NCBI GenBank assembly: GCA_036426205.1
Contig: CM071573.1
Span: forward strand, 70,780,382 to 70,844,381
Direction of reading: 5' to 3'
DNA from: Ascaphus truei
Taxonomy: Eukaryota > Chordata > Amphibia > Anura > Ascaphidae
DNA: 64,000 bases
In this document: positions 13,355 to 25,100 of the stretch, piece by piece
Layout: each line of letters starts with the position of its first letter
Numbering within the stretch: the first letter of the stretch is position 1
Translations under genes and position numbers: made by a program
Notes under the pieces: generated by a model
Database searches by the model: none
The model's input: only the letters and a program-made list of their open reading frames with translations
Told to the model about the DNA's origin: nothing

Positions 13355-16300
13355 AACTCTAAGGATGTTTGCACATCCCTGTGATAGGCTGAATGGCCTG
13401 TCACCACCCAGTCAGCCAGTGAAGCTGCATATCCCTCCCCCTCTGTGAATGGAATGGAGAGCAGTGTGTATATGGGGCAGGAGGGACTGCAAAGAGTGGC
13501 GAGAAGAGAAACAGCAAGGTGAGTAGTAAAGGGAAACAGAGAGACAGCAAAGAGAGGAGGAGGATGAGATGAGTAGTCTCACGGGAGACCAGGACTAAAA
13601 CCAGGGATCAATACCGGCAGACAGAACACGAGAGTTTATAAAATTAATTTATTGAAAAAGTATATCCATCACTATACAAAACACACAAACATCACATATA
13701 CCAAACTGGGGAATACTCTGCATACCTAGTTGCAGGGACCTCCTTGCAGAGATTTCCCCTGTTCTCTCTTCTTGCCCAGTGCATAAAGGACTGGTTTTCA
13801 GGCCTGAGACCAGCACTGGAGTGGACACTGCAGTTTCTCCCTGTCACAGCAACACCTCTGTAACTCTCTGCAGGCTCTGTCTGCTAGGGGTCTCACTCCC
13901 CACCTTTTTATACACTTAAAACATAATATTGCAACACTCAGGGCCACGTGCTGCCTACATGCCCAGGTCCTGATTGGTGGGTAGAACTGCAACATAACAT
14001 TTGCAACATAACAACATACAGGGAAAGCTCACAGACCAAGTTGCAACAATTCTCCTGCAAACACAAACCCCTGATTCCTGAGGTGGTGGAACCAAGCAAA
14101 GACATACAGTACATATATACATAACATATAATACAATACCAAAACCTTTATTAACAGCAGCCATATTTACCCCTACCATCAAAAGTAGGAGAGGAGAGAG
14201 TAGTGTGCACAGAGAGGAGCAGACACAGTAAGGCAGGTAGTGCAAAGAGCGGGGAGGAGAGAGTGCAAGGAGGGGCAGTGCATGACGGAAGAGAGAGAAA
14301 GGTAGGGAAGAGGGGACAAGAGATAGCAAAACGCTACAGGGAGGGGTGAAAACAAAGAGTAATGTTAACTTAATATACTTTCAGATCTCCTAGATCAGCG
14401 TATGTTACGCCGGGTACAGCTAGTACAAATATGAAACAGCAGGTCACAGTAAACATGAAACCCGTGAGCATTTATGTGGTAAGTAATATATGTTCAAAGG
14501 GACATAAAAGTGGTTTCAAGGCGCACAACAATATCAATGTATAATTTTCTCATCTACACCGGGACACATCAGCCATAAAGAAACAAGAGACTATATACTT
14601 TGATATAGCGTGAGTCAGCTCACTTAGGCCCAGACTCACTGAAATCTGTTAGGCCATCTAACGTTACATTAACGGTAACGCTGTTCTCACTAAAGAAAGT
14701 AACATAACACTAACTTAGCAATATAAACAACAGATATTAGGAAAAATGAAATGCAAAATATAAGCAAATGAGCTGCTATTATAAGAATACCCAACTCACA
14801 AAGCTCTGCTAATGTTAACGCCCCAGAACATTAAGTTATATAGGTCATACCTAAACTTACCGTTGCACCCATCCAGACAAAAGCAATAGGTAGAGTCCTA
14901 TTCCAGTGTCTGGCTGAAAGTACCGCGAGACTTAAATGTTATTTGAAGTAACATGACATTATGCCTATGCTTAGGAGTTCTGTTTTTTGTGTGTGCCTAT
15001 TTCTAAGGCTAAATGCCTGTCATTGTGGGGGCGGCCATAGGCTCCTCATCCCCCTCTGATTGAAGTTTCAGTTTTCCTCCACCCTCCGCTCATCCATATT
15101 GTACAATCCGTACCCTAGGTTGGGCCCTCTTTCAGGCCTGACTCATACGTACACCCAGGCCAAAATATATTCCCATCTCTCATTCCATCTAAACTCGCTG
15201 TAGGCCATGCACCGGTTACCTCAGGGCAAATAACATCCATTACTGATTTAGGTAATGGTATTTGCCCTGTTATATGCCTGATTAACAGAGTTTAGCGAGT
15301 CTGGGCCCTACTGTTTAGCCTCGCTGAGTGTCTGTACATTAGTGTTAAGAAAAAGGAAGTAGGCGCTTTCTCATGATGTTCTTGTTATAATGAGAACATC
15401 AGTTGTATACAATCCCTCATTAATAATCCATTAAGTCTTAGATACTAAAATAATAGTACACATAACTATATAATCAAGTTAGAAATTATTACTTCTTCTA
15501 ACTCACTTGGCAGCTGATTCATTACTGCTTTTATTTAAATGCAAAATAACAAAACGGCTTGTTTAGCTCAGCAGTGCGCAATCATGGGTCGCAACCCCCT
15601 TCGGGTCGTTGGAAAATTTCTGGGGTTGCCAAAGAACCCCGCAGCACAGCAGCCTCTGTATCCCTCTCTGTATCCCTCTCTGTATCCCTCTCTGTATCCC
15701 TCTCTGTATCCCTCTCTGTATCACTCTCTGTATCCCTCTCTGTATCTCTCTCTGTATCCCTCTCTGTAGCCCTCTCTGTATCACTGTATTCCTCTCTGTA
15801 TCCCTCTCTGTATCCCTCTCTGTATCCCTCTCTGTAGCCCTCTCTGTATCCCTCTCTGTATCACTGTATCCCTCTCTGTATCCCTCTCTGTATCCCTCTC
15901 TGTATCTCTCTCTGTATCCCTCTCTGTATCCCTCTCTGTATCCCTCTCTGTATCCCTCTCTGTATCCCTCTCTGTATCTCTCTCTGTATCTCTCTCTGTA
16001 TCCCTCTCTGTATCCCTCTCTGTATCCCTCCCTGTATCCCTCTCTGTATCCCTCTCTGTATCCCTCTTGTATCTTCTCTCTGTATCACTCTCTGATCCCT
16101 CTCTGACCTCTCTCTGTATTCACTCTCTGTATCACTCTCTGTATCACTCTCTGTATCACTTTGTATCTCTCTCTCTCTTCTTGCAAAAGAACAGAGATCT
16201 AGCTCTCTTGGCTCTGTCAGCTGGAGTGATGATATCGTAGATGCCCGAATAAGCGCCTATCCATATTCGGGCATCTACGACATCATCATCCAGGCTGAAC

Positions 16301-17891
16301 AATGAGAATTTAGGTTCGACAGTCTCTGCTGAGGAAAGGGAGAGACGGATGGGGGGGAGAGTAGTATGGGAGGACGAATGGGAAGAAACAAGGNNNNNNN
16401 NNNNNNNNNNNNNNNNNNNNNNNNNNNNNNNNNNNNNNNNNNNNNNNNNNNNNNNNNNNNNNNNNNNNNNNNNNNNNNNCCAATTTAACCGGTTACCTCA
16501 GGGCCAAAAACATCCATTACTGAGTTATGGTAATGGTATTTGCCTGTTATATGCCTGATTACAGAGTTTAGCGAGTCTGGGCCTACTGTTTAGCCTCCTG
16601 AGTGTCTTACATTAGTGTTAAGAAAAGGAAGTGGCGCTTCTCATGATGTTCTGTTATAATGAGACATCAGTTGTATACAATCCCTCATTAATAATCCATT
16701 AAGTTTAGATACTAAAAATAGTACACATAACTATAATCAAGTTAGAAATTATTACTTCTTCTAACTCACTTGGCAGTGATTCATTACTGCTTTTATTTAA
16801 ATGCAAAATAACAACACGGGCTGTTTTAGCTCAGCAGTGCGCAATCATGGTCGCAACCCCCTCGGGTCGTTGGAAAATTTCTGGGTTGCCAAAGAACCCC
16901 GCAGCACAGCAGCCCTCTGTATCCCTCTCTGTATCCCTCTCTGTATCACCCTCTGATCTGTCGTATCCCTATCTGATCACCTCTCTGTATCCCTCTCTGT
17001 ATCTCTCTCTGTATCTCTCTCTGTATCCCTCTCTGTATCCCTCTCTGTATCCCTCTCTGTAGCCCTCTCTGTATCACTGTATCCCTCTCTGTATCCCTCT
17101 CTGTATCCCTCTCTGTATCCCTCTCTGTATCCCTCTCTGTATCCCTCCCTGTATCCCTCCCTGTATCCCTCTCTGTATCCCTCTCTGTATCCCTCTCTGT
17201 ATCCCTCTCTGTATCCCTCTCTGTATCCCTCTCTGTATCCCTCTCTGTATCTCTCTCTGTATCCCTCTCTGTATCACTCTCTGTATCACTCTCTGTATCC
17301 CTCTCTGTATCCCTCTCTGTATCCCTCCCTGTATCCCTCCCTGTATCCCTCTCTTTATCCCTCTCTGTATCCCTCTCTGTATCTCTCTCTGTATCACTCT
17401 CTGTATCCCTCTCTGTACCTCTCTCTGTATCACTCTCTGTATCACTCTCTGTATCACTCTCTGTATCACTTTGTATCTCTCTCTCTCTCTCTTGCAAAAG
17501 AAGCAGAGATCTTAGCTCTCTTGGCTCTGTTCAGCCTGGATGATGATATCGTAGATGCCCGAATAAGGGCCTATCCATATTCGGGCATCTACGACATCAT
17601 CATCCAGGCTGAACGAATGAGAGATTTAGGTTCTGACAGCTTCTGCTGAGGAAAGGGAGAGACGGATGGGGGGGAGACAGAGAATGGGGAAGAGAGAAAC
17701 AGGGGAGTGAGGAAGAGAGAGAGACAGGGGAGTAGGAAGGGAGGGAAGAAAGAGACGGGGATGGAGAGAGAGACACGGGGAAGGAGGGAGAGACATGGAG
17801 AGAGAGACACATGGGGAGACACTAATGGTTTTTTGGCCGCAGGTGGGGGGGTCTCATGCAATGGACATTTAAATATAGGGGTCGCGGCTAA

Positions 17892-17922
<31 letters not shown>

Positions 17923-18380
17923 GAAGTTGCGCACCACTGATTTAGCTCATCAATACAAGGTCAAGAAAAGATGGTAGTAAATACTGAATTACTTTTTTTT
18001 TTAAATACAGAAGAAATATATGTACATGGGAGCTATTGCCTACTTTTATATTATAGTAAAATCATACATTATGTAAGGTAATTGCAGGCTGTGATACCTT
18101 TTTGGAGCAACATGATAGTTTCAGACTCACCTGATATAATAGTTGGCTGAAGATGGGGTTATTGTCATTTATATCCACAATCTGAAGGTAAACTGGGATC
18201 TCTGCTGATCTCCGAGGAGACCCGTTATCCGAAGCCCTAACAGTGAAATTCAACCATTGCACCTGCTCATAGTCAACTGTTCGATTTGCAATAATCTTCC
18301 CTGCATTAAATACAGAGTTTAAAATGAAGAATGCACAGCAGCAATTTAGAACTTGCAGTCACATGCCACATATCAACTGA

Positions 18381-18434
<54 letters not shown>

Positions 18435-21400
18435 ATGTGACCAGACAGATAGGATAGATAATGTAGATAGGTAAAGTAGAAATATCTATAGATACAGTAC
18501 AAAATTTATTAAATGTGTTAAAATGTTGAATTCATTACCCATGGAGACTGTGATGGCAGATACAATAGATTTGTTCAAAAAAAGGTTGGACATCTTTTTA
18601 GATAGGAAAAGGTATACAGGGATATATCAAATAAACATGGGAAGAACGTTGATCCAGGGATTAATCCGATTGCCAATTCTTGGAGTCAGGAAGAAATGTA
18701 TTTTTCTCCTAATGAGATATCATTGGATGATATGACACTGGGGTTTTTTGTTTGCATTCCTCTGGATCAATAAGTAAGTATAGATTTAGGATAAAGTATC
18801 TGTTGTCTAAATTTAGCATAGGTTGAACTAGATGGACGTACGTCTTTTTTCAACCTCATCTACTATGTAACTATGTAACTATAAATGTCACTTGTTAATC
18901 CTACCAGTGACCCACATGATCACACAACAATGGCAACATCCTATTCACAGACTTGCCCTTCCCTTGCCCATACAGTACCTGCCATGTTATCCTCTAGTTG
19001 CACGTATCCCATTGGTATAAGGTTGTGCAGAGAGTAGGTGATCTGTCCATTTGAACCCTTATCCGGATCAACAGCCGATACTGAAATCAGGGTAGTTCCT
19101 GAGGTGGCACCTTCCAGAATCCTCTCAGTGAACACAGTGACCCCAAAAGGACGAAATCTGGGAGTATTGTCATTGACATCCAGAATATTCACTGTCAATT
19201 TTGCTGTGGGTCATAGTGAAACTCATAAGAACATTATGTTGTTGATAGAACAGGAAGGGTAAAAGCTTAACATAGGTACACGAATTAGGGGAAATAAACG
19301 TAGTTGCCTATTCTCCGCAAATCTTTTGGCCTTCAAACTTCTATTAAACTTTTTCGCACATTTTCAAACTTAAAAAAACAAAGAAAACAATTCTGAACCA
19401 AATTTTGGCAATTTCAAATCTAATCAAAGAGTATATATTTATTTACAAAAATGTTTTACCAGGAAGTAATTCATTGAGAGATACCTCTCGTTTTCAAGTA
19501 TGTCCTGGGCACAGAGTTATAACAATACATGGTTACATTAAAAGAACAGGGGTATACAGTCAATTCACAGACATTTCATGGACAGATAGGGTTGGAAAAT
19601 TGGGTGCAGGGGATAAAAGGGTTGGAGAGTTTCAGATTGAAATAGAGCAGCTTTAACATCAAAATATGCACTGAAATGCTGTAATAATCCTGTATTCTGC
19701 TCCTCCTGGAACATCTTGAACTTGTATTTGTACTTCTTTCTTCTTCATTGGATGGTTTATACGTCAGCAGTGAGGAAGCAACAGATTTCTGCTGTTCCAG
19801 AAATGTATAGATACAATTTTTATATAGACAACAGAAGCTTATTTTTCTTGAAGCATGAACATATTTCCAACATGAATTATTGAATGTGCTAGTAGAGATT
19901 ATGTTTAAAAGATCACTTACCATTAGGGACACTCACTGATCGATCAACCACCTCACTGGCATTATCATACACAGAAATTGACACATCATATGTAGCTACA
20001 AGCTCTCTGTCCAGGCTGGATTTTACCATAACTGCTCCTGAAATACAGTATTGTATTTACATTGGATGCACCCATTCCAGTAAAGTTAACTGTATATTCA
20101 CTATTATATTTATTATTTTGATATTGTGAGTTGTGAATTAGAGAAATCTAATTCATAGGATTGTGTGGGTAAGTTAATTGTGTACTGTTCTAAACTAACA
20201 AAAACATTAACATGTCCTCCATAGTTTATAAAAGTATAATTTAGCTGTAAAAACATATTTGTATTTAATCAAATGATAGTAGTGCAATCTGAACTGCAAA
20301 GTATTCTTTGTATTGCTTTATTTATCATCAATTAATATTAACCTTAATTGAATCAGTAGGTATAACAACCATGTAATCATCCAAAAAGATAAAATGCAGT
20401 ACAAAAATTGGAGTTTCCTTTTTTAGTTGGGTTAGATGTTTTTTATTGACATTACCCAAACCTGTTTTCTAAGTTCCTCTTCCATTGGAATTCCATATTG
20501 TGGACATTATAAAATACATGTTAATTCCCACCCACCTAAACCCGTCCAACCCTTTACAGTTAGGTCCCAGTGCTCCCATTTTCAGTCTGCAAAGGCTTAA
20601 CAACCAATAAATGGACATGCCTTGCCCTTTATGATGACTAGGCTTGCATCCATGCCGCCATGACTATGAGCGTGACGCAGCAAACAGTTATCATGATGAT
20701 GATGGAAGAAGACTATGTATGGGTCAGACAGAAGAAGCTTTTACAGAGAAAACAGATCAAACCTTCAGGATTGTGAGCCATAAAGGAAAGAAAAGATTCA
20801 TTTGGTTAGTAGGATGATACTGTCAATCAGCAGAAAACCAGACTGCAGGCAAGCATTAAAAAGAAGAGGAGGAAAAATAGAGAACAGAGCATTCAAAGAG
20901 AAACTGTAAGCAAGGGACATACAGTATATAGGTGCAGTAGAAAAGTGGAATGGTAGGAAATACAAACCTAATATAAAGCAAATAATAAGAGGAAGAAAGG
21001 TCTAGAAAGATTATGTTAAAAAGTAGAAACCTCACAATATCATACCTGTTTTGAAATCAATATGAAAAGCACTCTGCTGGTTAGGCAGAAGGGCATTGGT
21101 GTCATCTTTGGCCAGTATTTCGATGATGTAATACTCAAGACGTGGGTTAAGGTCCCGGTCAATGGCAGTGACCTCAGCAATAACAGTGCCCACCGCGGCT
21201 GATTCCAACACATTCACTGTTTGGATGGGGTTGACAAACTCTGGTGGGCAGTCATTCACATCATCAATAAGGATATTGACAGTGGTGCTGCCAGACAAAG
21301 GAGTTGTTCCATGGTCTGTGGCCACCACTATCAGCCTGTAGGCATTTTTCTCCTCCCTATCCACAGTGACATTGGCTACTCTTATGACCCCAGTGGAGGC

Positions 21401-22125
21401 ATCAATAAGGAACCTATCTTGAGCGCCACTTTCAATTCGGTAGCTTAGCTGTTGGTTTGTACCACTGTCTGCATCTGTTGCCATTACCTGCACAACAGAA
21501 AAACCTGGGAGAAAAACAGACTCAGGTGTCAGGGAAACACATTAGATCAGGGGTGGGCAACTCCAGTCCTCAAAGGCCACCAACACGCCATGTATTGGGG
21601 ATATCCCTGCTTTACCACTCTGATTGAGCTACTGATTGAGCCACCTGTGCTGAAGCAGGTATATGCTTAAAACCTGACCTGTTGGTGGCCCTTGAGGACT
21701 GGAGTTGGCCACCCCTGCATTAGATAAACGTTAGCTGTTAGGTATCATTTTGGACCAGAGAGCATCACTTTAATTTTGCACCTCTCAGCATCAATAAAGA
21801 TCTTTGTTTCAGCTTGCAATTTGGGAGCAAGAAAAGGAGGAGTTACATGACTCACATCATTACACGTATAAAACTGTATGACTCTGTGCAACCGTGTTTT
21901 TACTCTTCAACCTATGTCAAAAACCTGCCCCGTTTAAGATAGTGTTATCTTTTGCCTTCTAACAATCTGCAACTGTTTTTTTTTGTTTTTTTTTTCATGT
22001 AACGCAACTTTGCATTGACAAATTGTGCAGTGTGTCAAAAACACACATTTCTGTACGCCAACACACATAAACCTTATATAAACCTAAAACGACTTCTCAT
22101 TCGGGCAGCGTGGGCACTAAAACTT

Positions 22126-22169
<44 letters not shown>

Positions 22170-25100
22170 AATTAAGAGGTTATTCAAGTTTAAACTCAGG
22201 TTGTCATATGATCACAGCAGAATTTGTTTTATTAAAATTCCAAAATCAGGAATTAATATGAACATTCAGGCGTTTCTATTTAGTCTTTCATAATACAGTT
22301 TAAAATGCTGAACGGGATGTGCTGTTCTACCTATCTCTTTAGCAATGAAGCAATAAACTAAGGCCTTACAATAGTTGTTAAAACGTTTTTCACAACTCCC
22401 TTACTGAGAAAATAACACAATGTAGTTTACTAGAGGTTGTCAACCTATTTATTATTGTAACCTTGCCACATGCTTACAGTAATGTCAAAAAAATAAAAGT
22501 AACAACCTTTTATCCCCCAACACTAAGGGGCCTGTGCTATAAGCGTTCATAAGCCACTTACCGAGCACTTATCGGCCGAAAGGCCTACTGCTATTCAGTA
22601 AGCCTTGATAAGTGGGTGATAAAAGAATGAATCGACAACTTTTTGAGCCTTCAAAAAACAATTGCAGAGTGAGAGGCGATAAGCCACTTATCGGCAGGTT
22701 CTGAAACTCATGCAATTCTAGTAGCCGCGATTAGGTTATCGAGGCTAATCGCAGCTCTTAAATGGTGAGTTTCCCCCAAAATCCTCACGCCAGGAAAAGT
22801 TGGTGTGAGGCTGGTGAGAAGCTGCTGAGAGGCGGCGATAAAGAACTTAGAACGAAAAAATGCTTTTTTTCTGCATCGGATTGATGCCGGGGGTCTCCGG
22901 AGCTGATATCCATTAATATCAGCACCGGAGAACCCCAGCATGAATCCCATGAAAAGAAAAATGCATTTACAGGCAACTTCATTACCGTAGCGGCTAACCA
23001 CTAAGGCAATGAAGGGGTTAACCCCTCCCGCTACCCACCAAGGGCCAAATAACCTCTTCACGCACGCCGCTACCCACAATAAACACTAATACCCACCTCC
23101 TCTACCGCGGGGGTCCTCAGGTGGTCCCCATGGGTGTCTGTGGGCCCTCGGGTGGTCCCTGCAGGTGTCCGGGTCCTCAGGTGGTCCCCACAGGTGTCTG
23201 GGGGCTCTCGGGTGGTCTCCGTGGGCCCTCAGGTGGTCCCCGCGGGTCCCCACTGGCCTTCGGTACCAATCCTGTGGCATTTTTTTTTTGCAATTCATTG
23301 AAATAAATACACCCCCCCCCCTCCCAACAGATACAGTACAGTAATGGGCAAAATAACTATTATCCTGAACATCAGCTATAGTGGCTTATCATGCCCATAT
23401 TATATGGGTATGATGTACCACTATGCCAATCAATGGGTACAGAGTGGGTATAGTGGTCCCAGGGTGAATGATTAGGCCTCCTGGGTGTGTAGCGAGGGAG
23501 GGTGGGTTAACCCCTTAATTACTATAGTGGTTATTAACCGCTAAGGTGATTAAGGGGTTGTTTAGATTGTATTTTTTCATGTATTCTTGCTGGCATCGGA
23601 GGACATGGACCTGCAGTATGCTGACGAGGATGCCCTTCATGATGGCAGGGGTAAGTAGAAAGGCTTATTTACTTTATTTATGCTGGCTGGCTAATGTTTG
23701 ATTTTATAATGGGCAAATGCATATCTGGATAATAGTTACAGTATTTTGCCCATTACTATACTGTATGTGTTGGGGGGTGGAAGAGAGTTGTATTTATTTC
23801 AATGTATTACAAAAAAAATTTTGCTACAGGATTGTACCTCAGGCAAGCGGGGACCACCCTAGGGCCCCCAGACACCCACAGGACCACCAGAAGACCCCAG
23901 GACACCTGCGGGGACCACCCGAGAGCCCACAGACACCGATGGGGACCACCTGAGGACCCCCGGAGACCACCCAAGGGCCCACAGACACCCGCGGACTCTG
24001 GTATCAATCAGGTGGGGGTAGAGGAGGTGGGTATTAGTGTTGTTGTGTTTTTAATCTTTATTTTGAGTAGCAGCTGTTTTAATACACGTGTATGATCAGG
24101 GGATCTCCGGAACAGAACCGCGTTGATTTGAGATCCGGGGACCCCCCGCTTCCCGAGATACAGGCCCCGTTATGGGGTGCCGGTATCTCTTATGCATTTA
24201 AATGTCCTGTGTCACGTTACCGTGAGAATAATATTGGCACCCCATAACAGGGCCTGTATCTCAGGAAGCAGGAGGTCCCCGGACCTGAAATCAATGTGGT
24301 TCTGCCCCAGAGACCCCCTGCTCATCTACACTAGCATTACATTTTTTATTAAAAAAACATTAATTCCGGGCGAGATATGCGCAGGGAGAGGCGGCTCTCT
24401 CCAAGCAGCTCTCTCTGCAGCTTAAAGAAATCGCCTTTTCAGAGAGGCGATCATCACGCTGCCGGCTACTCGCCCGTTTTGTGAATTTTGCTATCACAGG
24501 TAATCGAGACTTTCTAAATACCGTGATAGCAACGCTCAAAAAAACTGGAGATTTAAATGGCCCGGCGATTTTTTTATGAAGGCTTATAACATAGGCCCCT
24601 AAGTGTTTTTTTTCACCCAGTTTTTTATTATAATAATAATCATTCTAATAATCATTATATAATTTCATTCTTAAAGCAGAAATCCCACCTATTCGAATGT
24701 ATTTCAATTGATTTTTATACAGACTTCGAACCGGGAGTCTCTGGAGCTATTGCTAGCAGCCCCAGAGACCCCCCCAGTTTCCGAGATACTAATGATTTTA
24801 GTTGCCAGTGTTTCAGCCTTGACTGGGGAAATTAAAATGGCCACCAAATCCAGCAAGCCCCTCTGGCCAATAGGAAGCCGCAACTGTTGATGTTGTGGCT
24901 TCCTATTGGATGTCTGCGGGTGCATCTTTGAAAATCCAGAGCTGGCAACTAAAACTGTAAGTATCTAGGGAACGGGGGTCCCCATAATTAAAATAATATA
25001 CAAACATACAATACCTGTGTCACAGACCTTTTACTAAAAATAACCACTGGCTTTTTATCATTACTATAAATGGAACTTGTTTCCTCTTACCTGGTGGACT

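Larger units (their letters stand above)
16832..17939. mobile_element. hAT element family A, 1.1-kb copy with minisatellite
   Basis: Ends CAGCAGTGCGCAA and TTGCGCACCACTG, with ATTTAGCT on the right matching TTTTAGCT on the left. Contents in order: a unique 80 bp, the 12-bp array (16915-17475), a near-perfect hairpin (17529-17614), a purine-rich tract and a poly-A tract (17895-17922). No transposase. Confidence 0.8.

Noticed and set aside
15539..17497. Long frames rich in SLYPSLYP, TERDTERD and IQRGIQRG
   Set aside because: They are translations of the 12-bp minisatellite, whose unit is a multiple of three. The interspersed variants are not CRISPR repeats or spacers.
19576..19932. 118-codon minus-strand frame ending at the 19921 exon
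   Set aside because: It is in a different phase from the CDH23 exon and covers intronic repeat DNA.
22708..24095. Several 60-120-codon frames, some Pro/Gly-rich
   Set aside because: They fall inside the fold-back transposon and its minisatellite; no family signature.
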